64,000 nucleotides of DNA, from the NCBI RefSeq assembly GCF_001298735.1, contig NZ_CYSP01000002.1, positions 124,001 to 188,000 of the forward strand, given 5' to 3'. The notes under the pieces are model-generated. The model did not search any database. It saw nothing but the letters and a program-made list of their open reading frames with translations, and had not been told where the DNA came from. This document shows, one piece after another, positions 7,836-16,410 of this stretch. Both the position numbers and the translations under genes were made by a program. Origin of the DNA: Propionispora sp. 2/2-37 (lineage in GTDB: Bacteria; Bacillota; Negativicutes; Propionisporales; Propionisporaceae). Positions within the stretch are counted from its first letter, which is position 1; each line of letters starts with the position of its first letter.

Positions 7836-8065
7836 CTTGCTTAGCCGACCTGGTCTTTGACCCCACACTCGCCTGCTGGGAGGCCCGCTACTAGGAATTC
7901 AATCCCCTCACTACTACTCCTCTCGAACCAGGCGTTACCCTTAGATTCGGCAGGTCTTACTCCTAAGCCGCACCATGCTCAGAGCTTTTTTAAACTCCTT
8001 ACGTGGATCGTTTCGCCTGCGACTGGCATCGACTTTCAACCACAGACCTAAGCAAGAGGTCTTCA
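7836..8065 (-). ncRNA. Structured RNA, raiA-motif-like, upstream of the zinc-ribbon gene
   Basis: This is most of a 514-bp stretch with no gene. On the minus strand a good SigA promoter (8072-8100) starts a transcript near 8065. About 10 nt in, CTTGCTTAG (8048-8056) can pair with CTAAGCAAG (7836-7844) about 200 nt later, closing a domain rich in local hairpins, for example GGTC-AAA-GACC, GCCT-CCCAGC-AGGC, GCC-AGTCGCA-GGC and CTTA-GGAG-TAAG. No long reading frame fits. Size, Firmicute host and multi-branched closed shape recall the raiA-motif RNA, but I am recalling the class from general features, not matching it base by base. It is not tmRNA, RNase P RNA, SRP RNA or a T-box by their hallmark sequences. 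Confidence 0.5.
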
Positions 8066-8071
8066 ACTACG

Positions 8072-8100
8072 ATTATAGTTGCCAACAGGGAAAAAAGCAA
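8072..8100 (-). promoter_or_regulatory. SigA promoter of the structured RNA
   Basis: TTGCTT (8095-8100), 17-bp spacer, TATAAT (8072-8077) on the minus strand. It points into the structured region and, beyond it, to the zinc-ribbon gene. The rest of the gap (about 8101-8215) holds nothing I can name. Confidence 0.75.
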
Positions 8101-8214
8101 GCATAAAATAGGGGTATATCACTAAATTTTTTAAACATTCGCAAATTTTCGAGAAAAGTCGTTTAGTGGGACATCCCAGACAACGCCCTTATGCAATTTA
8201 CAAGAGCCATTCTA

Positions 8215-8263
8215 ATATAAAATCCTTTAACCTGGATCTATATTAAATCCAGGTTAAAGGATT
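8215..8263 (-). terminator. Terminator of the 13-gene nonulosonate operon
   Basis: A perfect 17-bp stem (8221-8237 with 8247-8263) and a 9-nt loop. On the minus strand it is followed by TTTATATTA. It lies 25 bp beyond the last gene of the operon. Confidence 0.85.
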
Positions 8264-8287
8264 GCTGCAGTTAAGGCAACTGCGTTC

Positions 8288-9235
8288 TTACATCAAATTT
8301 GAATTACTCTTAATCCATTCGGTCGTTTTAGCAATGCCTTGTTCCAAATTAAACTTCGGTTGCCAATTTAGTAATTTTTTTGCTCGTTCATAATTACACA
8401 ACAATTTCATAATTTCGCTTTGCGGGTGAATATGCGGCAAATGTTTAATTTTATTCTTATCCTTTACGATAAGAAGGGCTAAGTCATTGATGCTAATATC
8501 TTTTCCTAAACCGGCATTTACAATCTCGCCATGGACAGCTTCACTATAGCCGCATTGCACAACAAATGCTGCGCAATCCTCTACATATAGAAAATCCCGG
8601 GTTTGCGTACCATCACCATAAATACCCAGTTCTTCACCCGCCAGTAATTTTTTAATAAAAATAGCAATTACTCCGCCTTCACCGCCCGTTTTTTGAAAAG
8701 GACCATAAGTATTAAACGGACGCACAACAACAGCAGGCATTTTATAAGCATGCCAATAAGATAAAACCATATTTTCACCGGCAATCTTGCTGCCAGCGTA
8801 AGGAGATGCCGGTTTTACAGGATGCTGTTCCGTGATTCCTGTTTCATCCAATGCCCGGTCGTACACCATGCAAGTACTCATAAAAACAATTTTCGTTCCA
8901 TGCTTCTTACACTCCTCCAAAACATTAAAAGTACCCACCACATCATTTTCAAAAGTGGTCCTGGGATCATCGATGCTATCCTGAACATTGATACTCGCCC
9001 CTAAATGGTAGCAAATATCGAAACACTTTGAAAACAAACTACTAAGTAGTGCGGTATCTTTAATATCACCGTATACATACTCCATAAATCCAGGATGTGT
9101 TATAAACTCTTCGATATTCTCCCGCCGTCCGTTGGATAAATCATCCAAGGCCCATACCTGATGCCCATCCTCTAATAATCGTTTAACTACCCAGCGGCCA
9201 ATAAATCCCGCCCCGCCTGTTACCAGTACCTTCAT
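8288..9235 (-). CDS. NAD-dependent sugar epimerase/dehydratase (extended SDR)
   Basis: A 315-residue extended short-chain dehydrogenase: Rossmann GGAGFIG at residues 7-13, catalytic STCMVYD with YAGSK (Tyr and Lys of YxxxK), and NTYGP. It acts on a nucleotide sugar, most like UDP-glucose/UDP-GlcNAc 4-epimerases; the exact reaction is not readable. ATG 9235 begins 1 nt after the pseC stop, so the pair is coupled; an upstream in-frame ATG at 9262 is less likely because the usual MKVLVTGG start would be internal. As last gene of the operon it may supply a precursor or convert a side product for flagellar glycan. Confidence 0.85.
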   Translation of the reverse strand: MKVLVTGGAGFIGRWVVKRLLEDGHQVWALDDLSNGRRENIEEFITHPGFMEYVYGDIKDTALLSSLFSKCFDICYHLGASINVQDSIDDPRTTFENDVVGTFNVLEECKKHGTKIVFMSTCMVYDRALDETGITEQHPVKPASPYAGSKIAGENMVLSYWHAYKMPAVVVRPFNTYGPFQKTGGEGGVIAIFIKKLLAGEELGIYGDGTQTRDFLYVEDCAAFVVQCGYSEAVHGEIVNAGLGKDISINDLALLIVKDKNKIKHLPHIHPQSEIMKLLCNYERAKKLLNWQPKFNLEQGIAKTTEWIKSNSNLM

Positions 9236-9236
9236 A

Positions 9237-10394
9237 CTATTTTCCATTCCTTTCCAAAACATGTTTTACACTTCTTATTACATCTTGTACATCTTGATTC
9301 GCCATTTTAGGGAAAAGCGGTAATGTAATGGCTCTTTCGTAAAACTGTTCACTGTTTCTACAGGTTACAGCCTGATATCCATTGTCCTGATAATAAGGAT
9401 GTTTATATACAGGAATATAATGTACGTTAACGCCGATATTCTCCTGCAGTAACTCCTCATAAATCTTCCGGCGGTCACAAGAAAGCCTGTCCAGCCGCAC
9501 CTGAATCATATATAAATGCCAGCCGGAATGGCAGCCATCCTGCTGATAGGGGACAATCAACCCCGGACAATCTGTAAATGCCCTGGTATACATTTCGGCA
9601 ATTTCCCGGCGCCTTGCCAGGAACCTGTCCGCTTTTTTTAACTGACTAAGGCCCAGTGCCGCCTGAATATCCGTCATCCTGTAATTATATCCCAGCGCCT
9701 GTTGTTCATAATACCAGGGTCCATGGTTACCCTGCATCAAACTCTTATCTCTGGTAATACCGTGGCTTCTGAATAGCAGGAGCCTTCGGTAAAGCTCTTC
9801 ACTGTTGGTGGTGATCATACCGCCTTCACCCGTGGTGATATGCTTGACCGGATGGAAACTAAAAGTTGTCATATCTGAAATACCACCGACCATTCTGCCT
9901 TTGTAGTCGGCACCAACGGCATGCGCCGCATCTTCAATAACAATCAAATTATGTTTCCTGGCCAACTCGGTAATTTTATCCATCTCACACGGCTGACCGG
10001 TAAAATGGACAGGAATAATAGCCTTTGTCTTACCGGTTATTCTTTTACGTATCTCTTCAGGATCAATGTTATAAGTCCTGGCATCAATATCGGCAAAAAC
10101 CGGAGTACCGCCACAATACAATACACAATTGGCCGAAGCCGCAAACGTAATGGGGGTGGTTATCACCTCATCCCCTTCACCGATTCCGGCCGCAAAACAA
10201 GCCGCATGCAATGCTGCCGTACCATTAGCTATCGCCACAGCATACTTGGCCCCGACATATTGAGCAAATGCTTTTTCAAATTCGGCAATAACCGGTCCTG
10301 TTGTCAAATAGTCCGATTGCAGCACCTTAACCACTGCCTGCACGTCGTCCTCATCCAGCCATTGCCTTCCGTAAGGTAAAAATGTATCGCGCAC
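9237..10394 (-). CDS. pseC: PLP aminotransferase, UDP-4-amino-4,6-dideoxy-AltNAc transaminase type
   Basis: A 385-residue DegT/DnrJ/EryC1/StrS aminotransferase. The PLP-binding Lys lies in SFHPVKHITTGEGGM (about residues 185-199), and the ANGTAALH phosphate-binding loop and EDAAHAVG Asp are intact. The N-terminus LPYGRQWLDEDDVQAVVKVL and the DYLTTGP motif are characteristic of PseC, which aminates the 4-keto product of PseB in pseudaminic-acid synthesis. GTG 10394 follows GGGGTGAA. It is flanked by PseG (14 nt) and the epimerase (1 nt). A second, more distant DegT enzyme is encoded at 17377-18678. Confidence 0.9.
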   Translation of the reverse strand: MRDTFLPYGRQWLDEDDVQAVVKVLQSDYLTTGPVIAEFEKAFAQYVGAKYAVAIANGTAALHAACFAAGIGEGDEVITTPITFAASANCVLYCGGTPVFADIDARTYNIDPEEIRKRITGKTKAIIPVHFTGQPCEMDKITELARKHNLIVIEDAAHAVGADYKGRMVGGISDMTTFSFHPVKHITTGEGGMITTNSEELYRRLLLFRSHGITRDKSLMQGNHGPWYYEQQALGYNYRMTDIQAALGLSQLKKADRFLARRREIAEMYTRAFTDCPGLIVPYQQDGCHSGWHLYMIQVRLDRLSCDRRKIYEELLQENIGVNVHYIPVYKHPYYQDNGYQAVTCRNSEQFYERAITLPLFPKMANQDVQDVIRSVKHVLERNGK

Positions 10395-10408
10395 GGTTGA
10401 TTCACCCC

Positions 10409-11533
10409 TTAATTAGCCTCTAGACTTTGAATAATCCTATTAACGATTCGTTCCGTTCCTTTTCCATCAACCAAGCTTTGCCCTTTGCAGCTCATGTCTT
10501 TGCGCTGCTGAACGGCGTTTATCAAGGTCAGCAAGCCATCCATAAACGCATTATCAGTCAGCCGGTCATGCCAGCCTAAATTATGTATATAGCCCAACTC
10601 AGCCATTTTTTGAACAATAAATTCCTGGTTATCCGCCATAATAAAGGCCATGACCGGAGTACCGCAAGCGGCAAATTCATATAACGAACTTCCCCCGGCG
10701 GAAATCGCCAAATCAGATCGCAGCATAAGGGGGGAAATTTCTGAGTAAACAATCTCTGGAAATTCATGAATTATCGCCGAATTGGCAAAAAGAAACACAT
10801 TCTCATGGCTGTGTTGCAAGCTTATTAGATCGTTTATATTAGCAAAGCCGCCGCCCACCAGCACATTAAATCGTAAGGTGCGGCATTGTTCGTGCTGCAA
10901 CATAACCCTGAGCAGTCTTGTTGTTATATGATAAGGATCCGATCCACCGGTAGTCAACATAATTTCCTGAACTTGCTCATTCACAATCCGTACCGGCAAG
11001 TGACTAAACTCCGAACGAATCATATTATAACAGGGTCCCAGTAATAACAATTGTTGCTCGTTATACTTCCGGTATGTAAGATACTTCCCTGTAATATTGC
11101 CATTGACAATGATGTCCGCCGGATAGGGAAAAGCGTTGATATCATCTACATATACTAAACGTTTGACATGTGGCTTAAGTGTCCTAAAATACTCTTCGTT
11201 CACGTGATAAGAATCAATGATCAGAATATCGATCTTATCATCAGATAATATATCGATCATTTTACACGTTTCAGCCAAACGCTCTGCATCACCAAAAAAA
11301 GAGCATTTTGTAGCCTGCTCTACCAAAGGCAACCGGATAACTGCAAATTGATCAAGCCCGATTCTTTCTATACCTTCGTCCAGCTTACTGATAAAAGAGA
11401 CCCTATGCCCTCCTTGCCTAAAGGCATTGGCCAGTGACAAACAGCGCATGATATGACCCATACCGATTTGTTTCCCGCCGTCAGCTCTGATCGCAATATT
11501 TAAGATTTGGCTTCCCATTTTATTTCTATTCAT
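10409..11533 (-). CDS. pseG: UDP-2,4-diacetamido-2,4,6-trideoxy-altropyranose hydrolase
   Basis: A GT-B-fold sugar-nucleotide hydrolase of about 374 residues that removes UDP from the diacetamido sugar before PseI. IAIRADGGKQIGMGHIMRCLSLA contains the GxGHxxRC loop with the catalytic His; LTTGGSDPYHIT and SAGGSSLYEFAACGTP in the C-terminal half bind the nucleotide. The frame opens at ATG 11548, overlapping the previous gene; ATG 11533 or 11518 is likelier, since PseG proteins start a few residues before the IAIRAD strand. No ribosome site is convincing, consistent with translational coupling to the formyltransferase-like gene. Confidence 0.9.
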   Translation of the reverse strand: MNRNKMGSQILNIAIRADGGKQIGMGHIMRCLSLANAFRQGGHRVSFISKLDEGIERIGLDQFAVIRLPLVEQATKCSFFGDAERLAETCKMIDILSDDKIDILIIDSYHVNEEYFRTLKPHVKRLVYVDDINAFPYPADIIVNGNITGKYLTYRKYNEQQLLLLGPCYNMIRSEFSHLPVRIVNEQVQEIMLTTGGSDPYHITTRLLRVMLQHEQCRTLRFNVLVGGGFANINDLISLQHSHENVFLFANSAIIHEFPEIVYSEISPLMLRSDLAISAGGSSLYEFAACGTPVMAFIMADNQEFIVQKMAELGYIHNLGWHDRLTDNAFMDGLLTLINAVQQRKDMSCKGQSLVDGKGTERIVNRIIQSLEAN

Positions 11534-12161
11534 CTTCTGCTTTTGCAATCTTTAAAATATATTTTTGATTGTTTATCCGAAAAAATAATGGATATCTTTC
11601 ATTATCCACGATCCGCATGAGATTAAACTGTTCAGCTATTGATTTATTTATATCCAATTCACTGTCGCTAGGAGTCCTCCGTCGATAAAAACCTTCTTCT
11701 CCTTCTTGGGCCATACCCACCATTGGATATGAACTCACATATTTAACAGCCATTTCCAAAATCTTATCTGCAAGCTTTTCTCTTAATTCCGTCAACAATT
11801 CATCCCCATTAAACACAACCTTATCTTTCATGTATACTTTTCCACTGTCGACTTTTGTGTTTGCTTCAAATAAGGAAAGAACGACTTCATTAATTCCTTG
11901 CAAAATTCGCCAGGTCATCGGAGACCAGCCTTTTTCTTTCGGTAAATCACCGGCATGAATTACGATGTTGCTTTTATGTAATGTTAACTGTTCTGCTGTA
12001 TAGATGTTTTCACAACTTAATAAAAAAGCAATATCTCCTTCCCGCTGGTCCAAAGATGAACAAAATTCGACTTCATGTTCGCCCTTAAGTCTCTGGCATA
12101 ATTTTCTGCCATACTCAATAAACCAACTATCCGGCGAGTCTACAATAACTGAAATCCTCAC
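11526..12161 (-). CDS. Formyltransferase-like protein in the Pse operon
   Basis: A 211-residue protein. The middle part, NIVIHAGDLPKEKGWSPMTW (about residues 84-103) followed by LFEANTKVDSGKVYMKD, resembles the hallmark region of 10-formyl-THF-dependent formyltransferases (NxHxSxLPxxRGxxP and the later Asp). The usual catalytic Asn two residues before His is not at its place here (Val), and the N-terminal pterin domain looks short, so it is a divergent or partial member. It could N-formylate an amino sugar made in this operon. GTG 12161 follows AGGTG at 5 nt. It sits between PseI and PseG. Function is inference from context. Confidence 0.7.
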   Translation of the reverse strand: MRISVIVDSPDSWFIEYGRKLCQRLKGEHEVEFCSSLDQREGDIAFLLSCENIYTAEQLTLHKSNIVIHAGDLPKEKGWSPMTWRILQGINEVVLSLFEANTKVDSGKVYMKDKVVFNGDELLTELREKLADKILEMAVKYVSSYPMVGMAQEGEEGFYRRRTPSDSELDINKSIAEQFNLMRIVDNERYPLFFRINNQKYILKIAKAEDE

Positions 12162-12201
12162 AATGGCACCTGCTCTCTATCCATCGTTTTATTATATTCA
12201 A

Positions 12202-13251
12202 TCATTCAAACATATTCCAAGCAAGAGGAGTTCCTCTCTCAATATCAGTTGCAGCTTTTCTTCCTAAAATATCATGATAATATTTGGGCTGTAACCCATA
12301 ACCAGGCCTTATTACTCGAGTATTTTCTTCCGTTAATATTTCGCCTTTTTTTATACTTTGCGTAACAAAAATGGATTTACGGAATATAATACTACTCTTT
12401 TCACGTTCCGATAAACTATAGCTTACTTTTCCTATAGCTTTTTCTACTGTCCTTATATCTTCGACCATACTTTTGAACTCTTGCGGCTCCATAGAGAATG
12501 ATGCATCAGGATTTTCGATCTTTCTACTCAGACAAAAATGCTTTTCTATTACATTAGCTCCCATCGCCACGGCTGCAACCGCTCCTATCGATCCCATCGA
12601 ATGGTCCGATAAACCTGCCGGTACATTAAAGGTTTCTTTCAAATGCTGAATGGTTTTGAGATTCATCTCGGCCGAAACTGCCGGATATGCACTGGAACAC
12701 TTTAACAAACAGATATTTTCATTTCCTTGTGACCGGACTGCAGCAACAGCCTCCTCTATTTCACCTAAAGAACCCATTCCTGTAGACATGATAATGGGTT
12801 TACCCTTTGCGGCAATATATTGGATTAAAGGAATATCCACTAGTTCAAAAGAAGCAATTTTATAAAAATCCACTTCCAATTCTTCCAAAAAATCCACCGC
12901 CGTCCGGTCAAACGGGGTGGACAAAAAATCAATTCCAATCTTATCCGCTTCCTGTTTTAACCTGCCTTGCCACTCCCATGGAGTATACGCTTTTTGATAG
13001 AGTTGATAAAGGGTTTCTCCCTCCCAAGTCCCTTTCTTAACTTGAAAATAATCATTATTACAATCAATGGTGATAGTGTCCGGGGTATATGTCTGCAGTT
13101 TGATACAATCGGCCCCACTTTCTTTAGCCGCGTGAATAATTTCAATCGCCCGGTTGATATCTCCGGCATGATTAGCCGACATTTCTGCGATAATGTAACA
13201 GGGAGAACCATCGCCGATCTCACGTTGTTTTACACATATATTACGATTCAT
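12202..13251 (-). CDS. pseI: Pseudaminic acid synthase (NeuB family)
   Basis: Condenses phosphoenolpyruvate with 6-deoxy-AltdiNAc to give pseudaminic acid. The 349-residue protein has a NeuB TIM barrel (about 15-275: IIAEMSANHAGD, GADCIKLQTYTPDT, FLSTPFD, STGMGSLGEIEEAV, GLSDHSMG, EKHFCLSRKIENPDASFS) and a C-terminal SAF/antifreeze-like domain (about 288-349: RKSIFVTQSIKKGE). MSANHAGD and NPDASFS favour PseI over sialic or legionaminic acid synthases (LegI usually HxxGD with GxDHKAS). ATG 13251 follows GAGGAG. It is preceded by the SpsF-type transferase and followed by the formyltransferase-like gene. Confidence 0.92.
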   Translation of the reverse strand: MNRNICVKQREIGDGSPCYIIAEMSANHAGDINRAIEIIHAAKESGADCIKLQTYTPDTITIDCNNDYFQVKKGTWEGETLYQLYQKAYTPWEWQGRLKQEADKIGIDFLSTPFDRTAVDFLEELEVDFYKIASFELVDIPLIQYIAAKGKPIIMSTGMGSLGEIEEAVAAVRSQGNENICLLKCSSAYPAVSAEMNLKTIQHLKETFNVPAGLSDHSMGSIGAVAAVAMGANVIEKHFCLSRKIENPDASFSMEPQEFKSMVEDIRTVEKAIGKVSYSLSEREKSSIIFRKSIFVTQSIKKGEILTEENTRVIRPGYGLQPKYYHDILGRKAATDIERGTPLAWNMFE

Positions 13252-13265
13252 AAGCTCCTCGCAAA

Positions 13266-14000
13266 TTAAATCTTTTTTTGTTCAATATGAGCATTAATAT
13301 TATTCAATTCCGGATGTATCTTTAATAGATCTATGATATCAGGCATATAAAAATCATGATTCGTCTTATACAAATACCGATAAATCTCTTTAATAAGCGT
13401 AAAATCTTCTTCGGTGTCCAAAGTCCAACGATACCGGGAATAATCATCTTTGTTTTTATAGTGGAAGGTCTTTAAACTATTTTCATAAATGTATGGAGTG
13501 ACATGTTCACGATGATACTGCTTATCAGCATGGACGAATGCTTCTTTGAGTGCATCAAAACTGAATACTTCGGTATCCAGCCCTCTGGGATACGTTCGTT
13601 GAGTTAAATCGCTTCCGGCATTAGTTACAATAGTATACTCCCCGTGCTCTTTGAAAAAAGTTACAATTTCATCCGTGACATGAGGATCAATTAAAGGGCA
13701 ATCGGAAGTAATACGCACAACAACATCAGCTTCATTTTCTGCTGCCGCTAAATAATAACGGGATAAAACGTCCTCTTCACTGCCTCTGAAACACTTTACA
13801 CCGCACTTTTCAGTTTCTCTTACAATGATCTCATCCTGGTCAAGTATCGTTGTTGCAATAACAATCTCATCAATATTTTGGGCCTGCCGCACTCGCTCGA
13901 TAACATGCTGCAGTACCGTCTTCCCGGCTATCATTTTTAATACTTTTCCCGGTAAGCGATTAGACCCCATTCTGGCTTGGATAATAGCGACTGTTTTCAT
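13266..14000 (-). CDS. SpsF-type nucleotidyl (CMP) transferase, copy 1
   Basis: A 244-residue GT-A-fold cytidylyltransferase of the spore coat polysaccharide SpsF/CMP-sugar synthase superfamily: IIQARMGSNRLPGKVL (about 5-20) binds the nucleotide, and RITSDCPLIDP (about 95-105) supplies the metal Asp. In operons with PseB/C/G/I it is expected to make the CMP-activated nonulosonate in place of classical PseF. A paralogue lies at 15673-16410 in the same operon, so two sugars may be activated. ATG 14000 follows GGAG. The activation role is inferred from context. Confidence 0.85.
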   Translation of the reverse strand: MKTVAIIQARMGSNRLPGKVLKMIAGKTVLQHVIERVRQAQNIDEIVIATTILDQDEIIVRETEKCGVKCFRGSEEDVLSRYYLAAAENEADVVVRITSDCPLIDPHVTDEIVTFFKEHGEYTIVTNAGSDLTQRTYPRGLDTEVFSFDALKEAFVHADKQYHREHVTPYIYENSLKTFHYKNKDDYSRYRWTLDTEEDFTLIKEIYRYLYKTNHDFYMPDIIDLLKIHPELNNINAHIEQKKI

Positions 14001-14018
14001 AGCACTCCGGTTACCTCG

Positions 14019-14615
14019 CTAGTTTATTTTTCCTGAATTGCTGCTTGCTGCAATTTCTCCCTGCAGCATTTGAAACGAAGGGATCAGTCTATAGAGCATC
14101 AGATCCCCAACACTAACCCTATCCTGGCTTTCCAGTGCCGCCTGAAGCAAGGACAATTGCTCAATTATACTATCTTTAATTTCCACAAACTTTACAACAT
14201 TGGAATATAACTCCGGATGCTCACTGACAATTTGTATTGAATCAATGATCAGTTGCAAACCGTCGAATAACTGAGCGAATTTTTCCCATGTATTCTGACT
14301 AATACCCTGATAAAATTCATCGGCCAGGATTTCAACTTCAGGAATAGCACGGGACAGGTACTCCTGAATAGAAACCAATGCTCCCTCCAGCATTTCCCTT
14401 AATGTTTTCATATTAACCACAATAGTACCAATACTATCTAAATTCGCCGTGATATATTGAATATAATCTTGATATACTTCCACACCATCAATTTCTAAAG
14501 AACCGATATGCTGCTTGGTTTCAGTTAAAATCTGGTTGACTTTATCAAATACATCCTCAACCGAGGAAACTTGGTTATCACACTCAAACACCTGATCCAG
14601 TATCTTAATTTGCAT
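14019..14615 (-). CDS. Unrecognised helical protein in the Pse operon (198 aa)
   Basis: I do not recognise this family. It is acidic and almost wholly alpha-helical by composition, with no signal peptide, membrane segment or metal motif. It starts MQIKILDQVFECDNQVSSVEDVFD from ATG 14615 behind GGGGGAAAG, so it is well translated. It lies between PseB and the SpsF-type transferase, 34 and 18 nt away, in a run of sugar enzymes. A small helical protein in a glycosylation operon could be a scaffold or chaperone for Maf or flagellin, but nothing in its sequence proves that. It has two cysteine-poor helical halves separated near residue 85 (a possible repeat). Confidence 0.75.
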   Translation of the reverse strand: MQIKILDQVFECDNQVSSVEDVFDKVNQILTETKQHIGSLEIDGVEVYQDYIQYITANLDSIGTIVVNMKTLREMLEGALVSIQEYLSRAIPEVEILADEFYQGISQNTWEKFAQLFDGLQLIIDSIQIVSEHPELYSNVVKFVEIKDSIIEQLSLLQAALESQDRVSVGDLMLYRLIPSFQMLQGEIAASSNSGKIN

Positions 14616-14649
14616 TCTCTTTCCCCCGTTTATATAGTTTGGACCATGA

Positions 14650-15669
14650 TTAAATAAGTTTATTTTCTCTTAACATTGACGATAGTATTTGCCGGTTAAC
14701 AGGAAGCACGTCATGAGAGCTATAACTTTTCTGCTGGGCCTTTACCGCCCCAGGATACGAAAACTCTCTTTGCAAGTAAGCATTGGGAACAATAAACATA
14801 TCCGACAGTTCATAAGCATCTTTTGCCTCTTCTGCCGTCATCAATTCCTCGTACATCTTCTCGCCCGGCCGCAAACCAATTTCCTGTAATTCAATAGCAT
14901 CCATACCGATATTTAACTCTTTCGCAGTCTCTTCTATGATTACCGCGGCAAGATCTTTTAAATTTACCACCGGCATTTTCAATATAAAGATTTCACCACC
15001 CTGAGCGGTTTTCATTGCCTTAACCGTCAACTCCGTTGCCTGCTGTAAAGTCATCATAAAACGGCTCATCTGTAAATCCGTAACGGTAATTTTGCGTTTT
15101 TCAGCAATCTGCATCTTGAATAAAGGAATAACTGACCCCCGCGAACCCATTACATTGCCAAAGCGCACCGCAGAAAAAATCGTTTGATGACGGCCGCTAT
15201 TATACTGCGCTGAAGATATTAACCGTTCCGCCATAAGTTTGGACGCGCCATACGTATTTGTAGGAGCAATGGCTTTATCCGTACTGGTAAACACGACCTT
15301 TTTTACACCTGTATTCAACGCTGCCGTAATCACGTTTTGCGTACCGATGATATTGGTTTTTACCGCTTCGAACGGATTGTATTCACAAGCCGGGACGTGT
15401 TTCATTGCCGCTACATGAAAAACGTAATCAATATCTTCCATCGCCCGGACTACCCGGTCACAATCCCGGACATCACCGATTAAATAGCGTATATTATGAC
15501 ACTGGGAAAGCGCCTCGCGCAACTCAAACTGTTTATATTCGTCACGGCTGAAAATGCGAATAACTTCCGGATTTTCCTTTAAGATATATCTCAATAAACT
15601 TTGTCCGATTGTCCCTGTCCCACCGATAATTAGTACTTTTTTCCCTTTAAAAAAATTCAAATTAACCAC
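14650..15669 (-). CDS. pseB: UDP-GlcNAc 4,6-dehydratase (inverting)
   Basis: First committed step of pseudaminic-acid synthesis. The 339-residue SDR has GGTGTIGQ (about 16-23), RDEYKQ, GDVRD, AAMKHVPACEYNP (about 88-100), TSTDKA with Lys in place of the usual catalytic Tyr region, YGASK, and SRFMMTLQQAT, all hallmarks of the PseB/FlaA1 group. The C-terminus (about 285-339) is extended with YPGAVKAQQKSYSSHD. The frame begins at GTG 15669, 3 nt after the preceding stop, with only a weak ribosome site. Its product feeds PseC (9237-10394), then GNAT, PseG and PseI. Confidence 0.92.
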   Translation of the reverse strand: MVNLNFFKGKKVLIIGGTGTIGQSLLRYILKENPEVIRIFSRDEYKQFELREALSQCHNIRYLIGDVRDCDRVVRAMEDIDYVFHVAAMKHVPACEYNPFEAVKTNIIGTQNVITAALNTGVKKVVFTSTDKAIAPTNTYGASKLMAERLISSAQYNSGRHQTIFSAVRFGNVMGSRGSVIPLFKMQIAEKRKITVTDLQMSRFMMTLQQATELTVKAMKTAQGGEIFILKMPVVNLKDLAAVIIEETAKELNIGMDAIELQEIGLRPGEKMYEELMTAEEAKDAYELSDMFIVPNAYLQREFSYPGAVKAQQKSYSSHDVLPVNRQILSSMLRENKLI

Positions 15670-15672
15670 CCG

Positions 15673-16410
15673 TCATCTTGCTTTTTTCTGTTGAATGTGC
15701 TGATTCATTAATTGAATTTTAGGGTTTTGTTGTAAATAGCGCGTAATATCATATAAGCTAAATGCAGGGTCGGCAGGGTACAATTCTTCGTAAATATTTT
15801 TTATAACTTGATAATCATCCTCAGAATCCAAAGTCAGCCGGTATTCCGGGTGACGCAGATAGTGAGGAGCTTCCACATTGGACAGCTTATACAGTTCAGG
15901 ATGCTCATAAAAATATAAGGAAACATGTTCCCGCACCGAAGGATCGCTAATCGTTTGTTCAACCAGTCGCAAATCCCTGGTTCTAAATATTTCCACGCTA
16001 AAACCTAAAGGATATGTCCTAACAAGCTGATTGCCGACATAGTGAAGATACGGTTGTTCCAACATACGTTCAATAATCCGGTCCACTGTTTCACTATCAA
16101 TTAGGGGACAATCACTGGTAATTTGAACAATAAAGTCCGTATCATGAGCTTCCGCAGCTTCCACCGTACGCTTAAGCACATCTTCCTCACTGCCCCGGTA
16201 ATATTTTACGTTCTGGCTTTTTGCAGTCTCCACTACAATGTCATCCGTTTTATTCACAGTAGTAGCAATGACAATTTCGTTCAAATACCTTGATCTTTTC
16301 AGTCTTTCTATCAATCGCACCAATGCAGGTTTCCCGGCTAAATCCATTAACACTTTTCCGGGTAAGCGCGATGATGTCATGCGTGTAGCAACAATCGCAT
16401 TAATTTTCAT
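15673..16410 (-). CDS. SpsF-type nucleotidyl (CMP) transferase, copy 2
   Basis: A 245-residue paralogue of 13266-14000, roughly half identical: INAIVATRMTSSRLPGKVLMDLAGKPALV, YYRGSEEDVLKR, QITSDCPLID and LTLDSEDDYQVIK. ATG 16410 is 7 nt from a GGGAGG site and overlaps the previous stop as ATGA; the longer frame reading MGRWTFNR is not used. The presence of two transferases with different immediate neighbours (here a GT-B-like protein, a DegT transaminase and an Idh-type oxidoreductase) suggests that the operon activates two different sugars or that one copy has drifted. Substrate unknown. Confidence 0.85.
   Translation of the reverse strand: MKINAIVATRMTSSRLPGKVLMDLAGKPALVRLIERLKRSRYLNEIVIATTVNKTDDIVVETAKSQNVKYYRGSEEDVLKRTVEAAEAHDTDFIVQITSDCPLIDSETVDRIIERMLEQPYLHYVGNQLVRTYPLGFSVEIFRTRDLRLVEQTISDPSVREHVSLYFYEHPELYKLSNVEAPHYLRHPEYRLTLDSEDDYQVIKNIYEELYPADPAFSLYDITRYLQQNPKIQLMNQHIQQKKAR

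Noticed and set aside
7774-8100. Reading the structured region as tmRNA, RNase P RNA, SRP RNA or a T-box
   Set aside because: None of the hallmark words (tRNA-like CCA end, RNase P P4 sequence, SRP tetraloop helix, AGGGTGGNACCGCG) is present on either strand.
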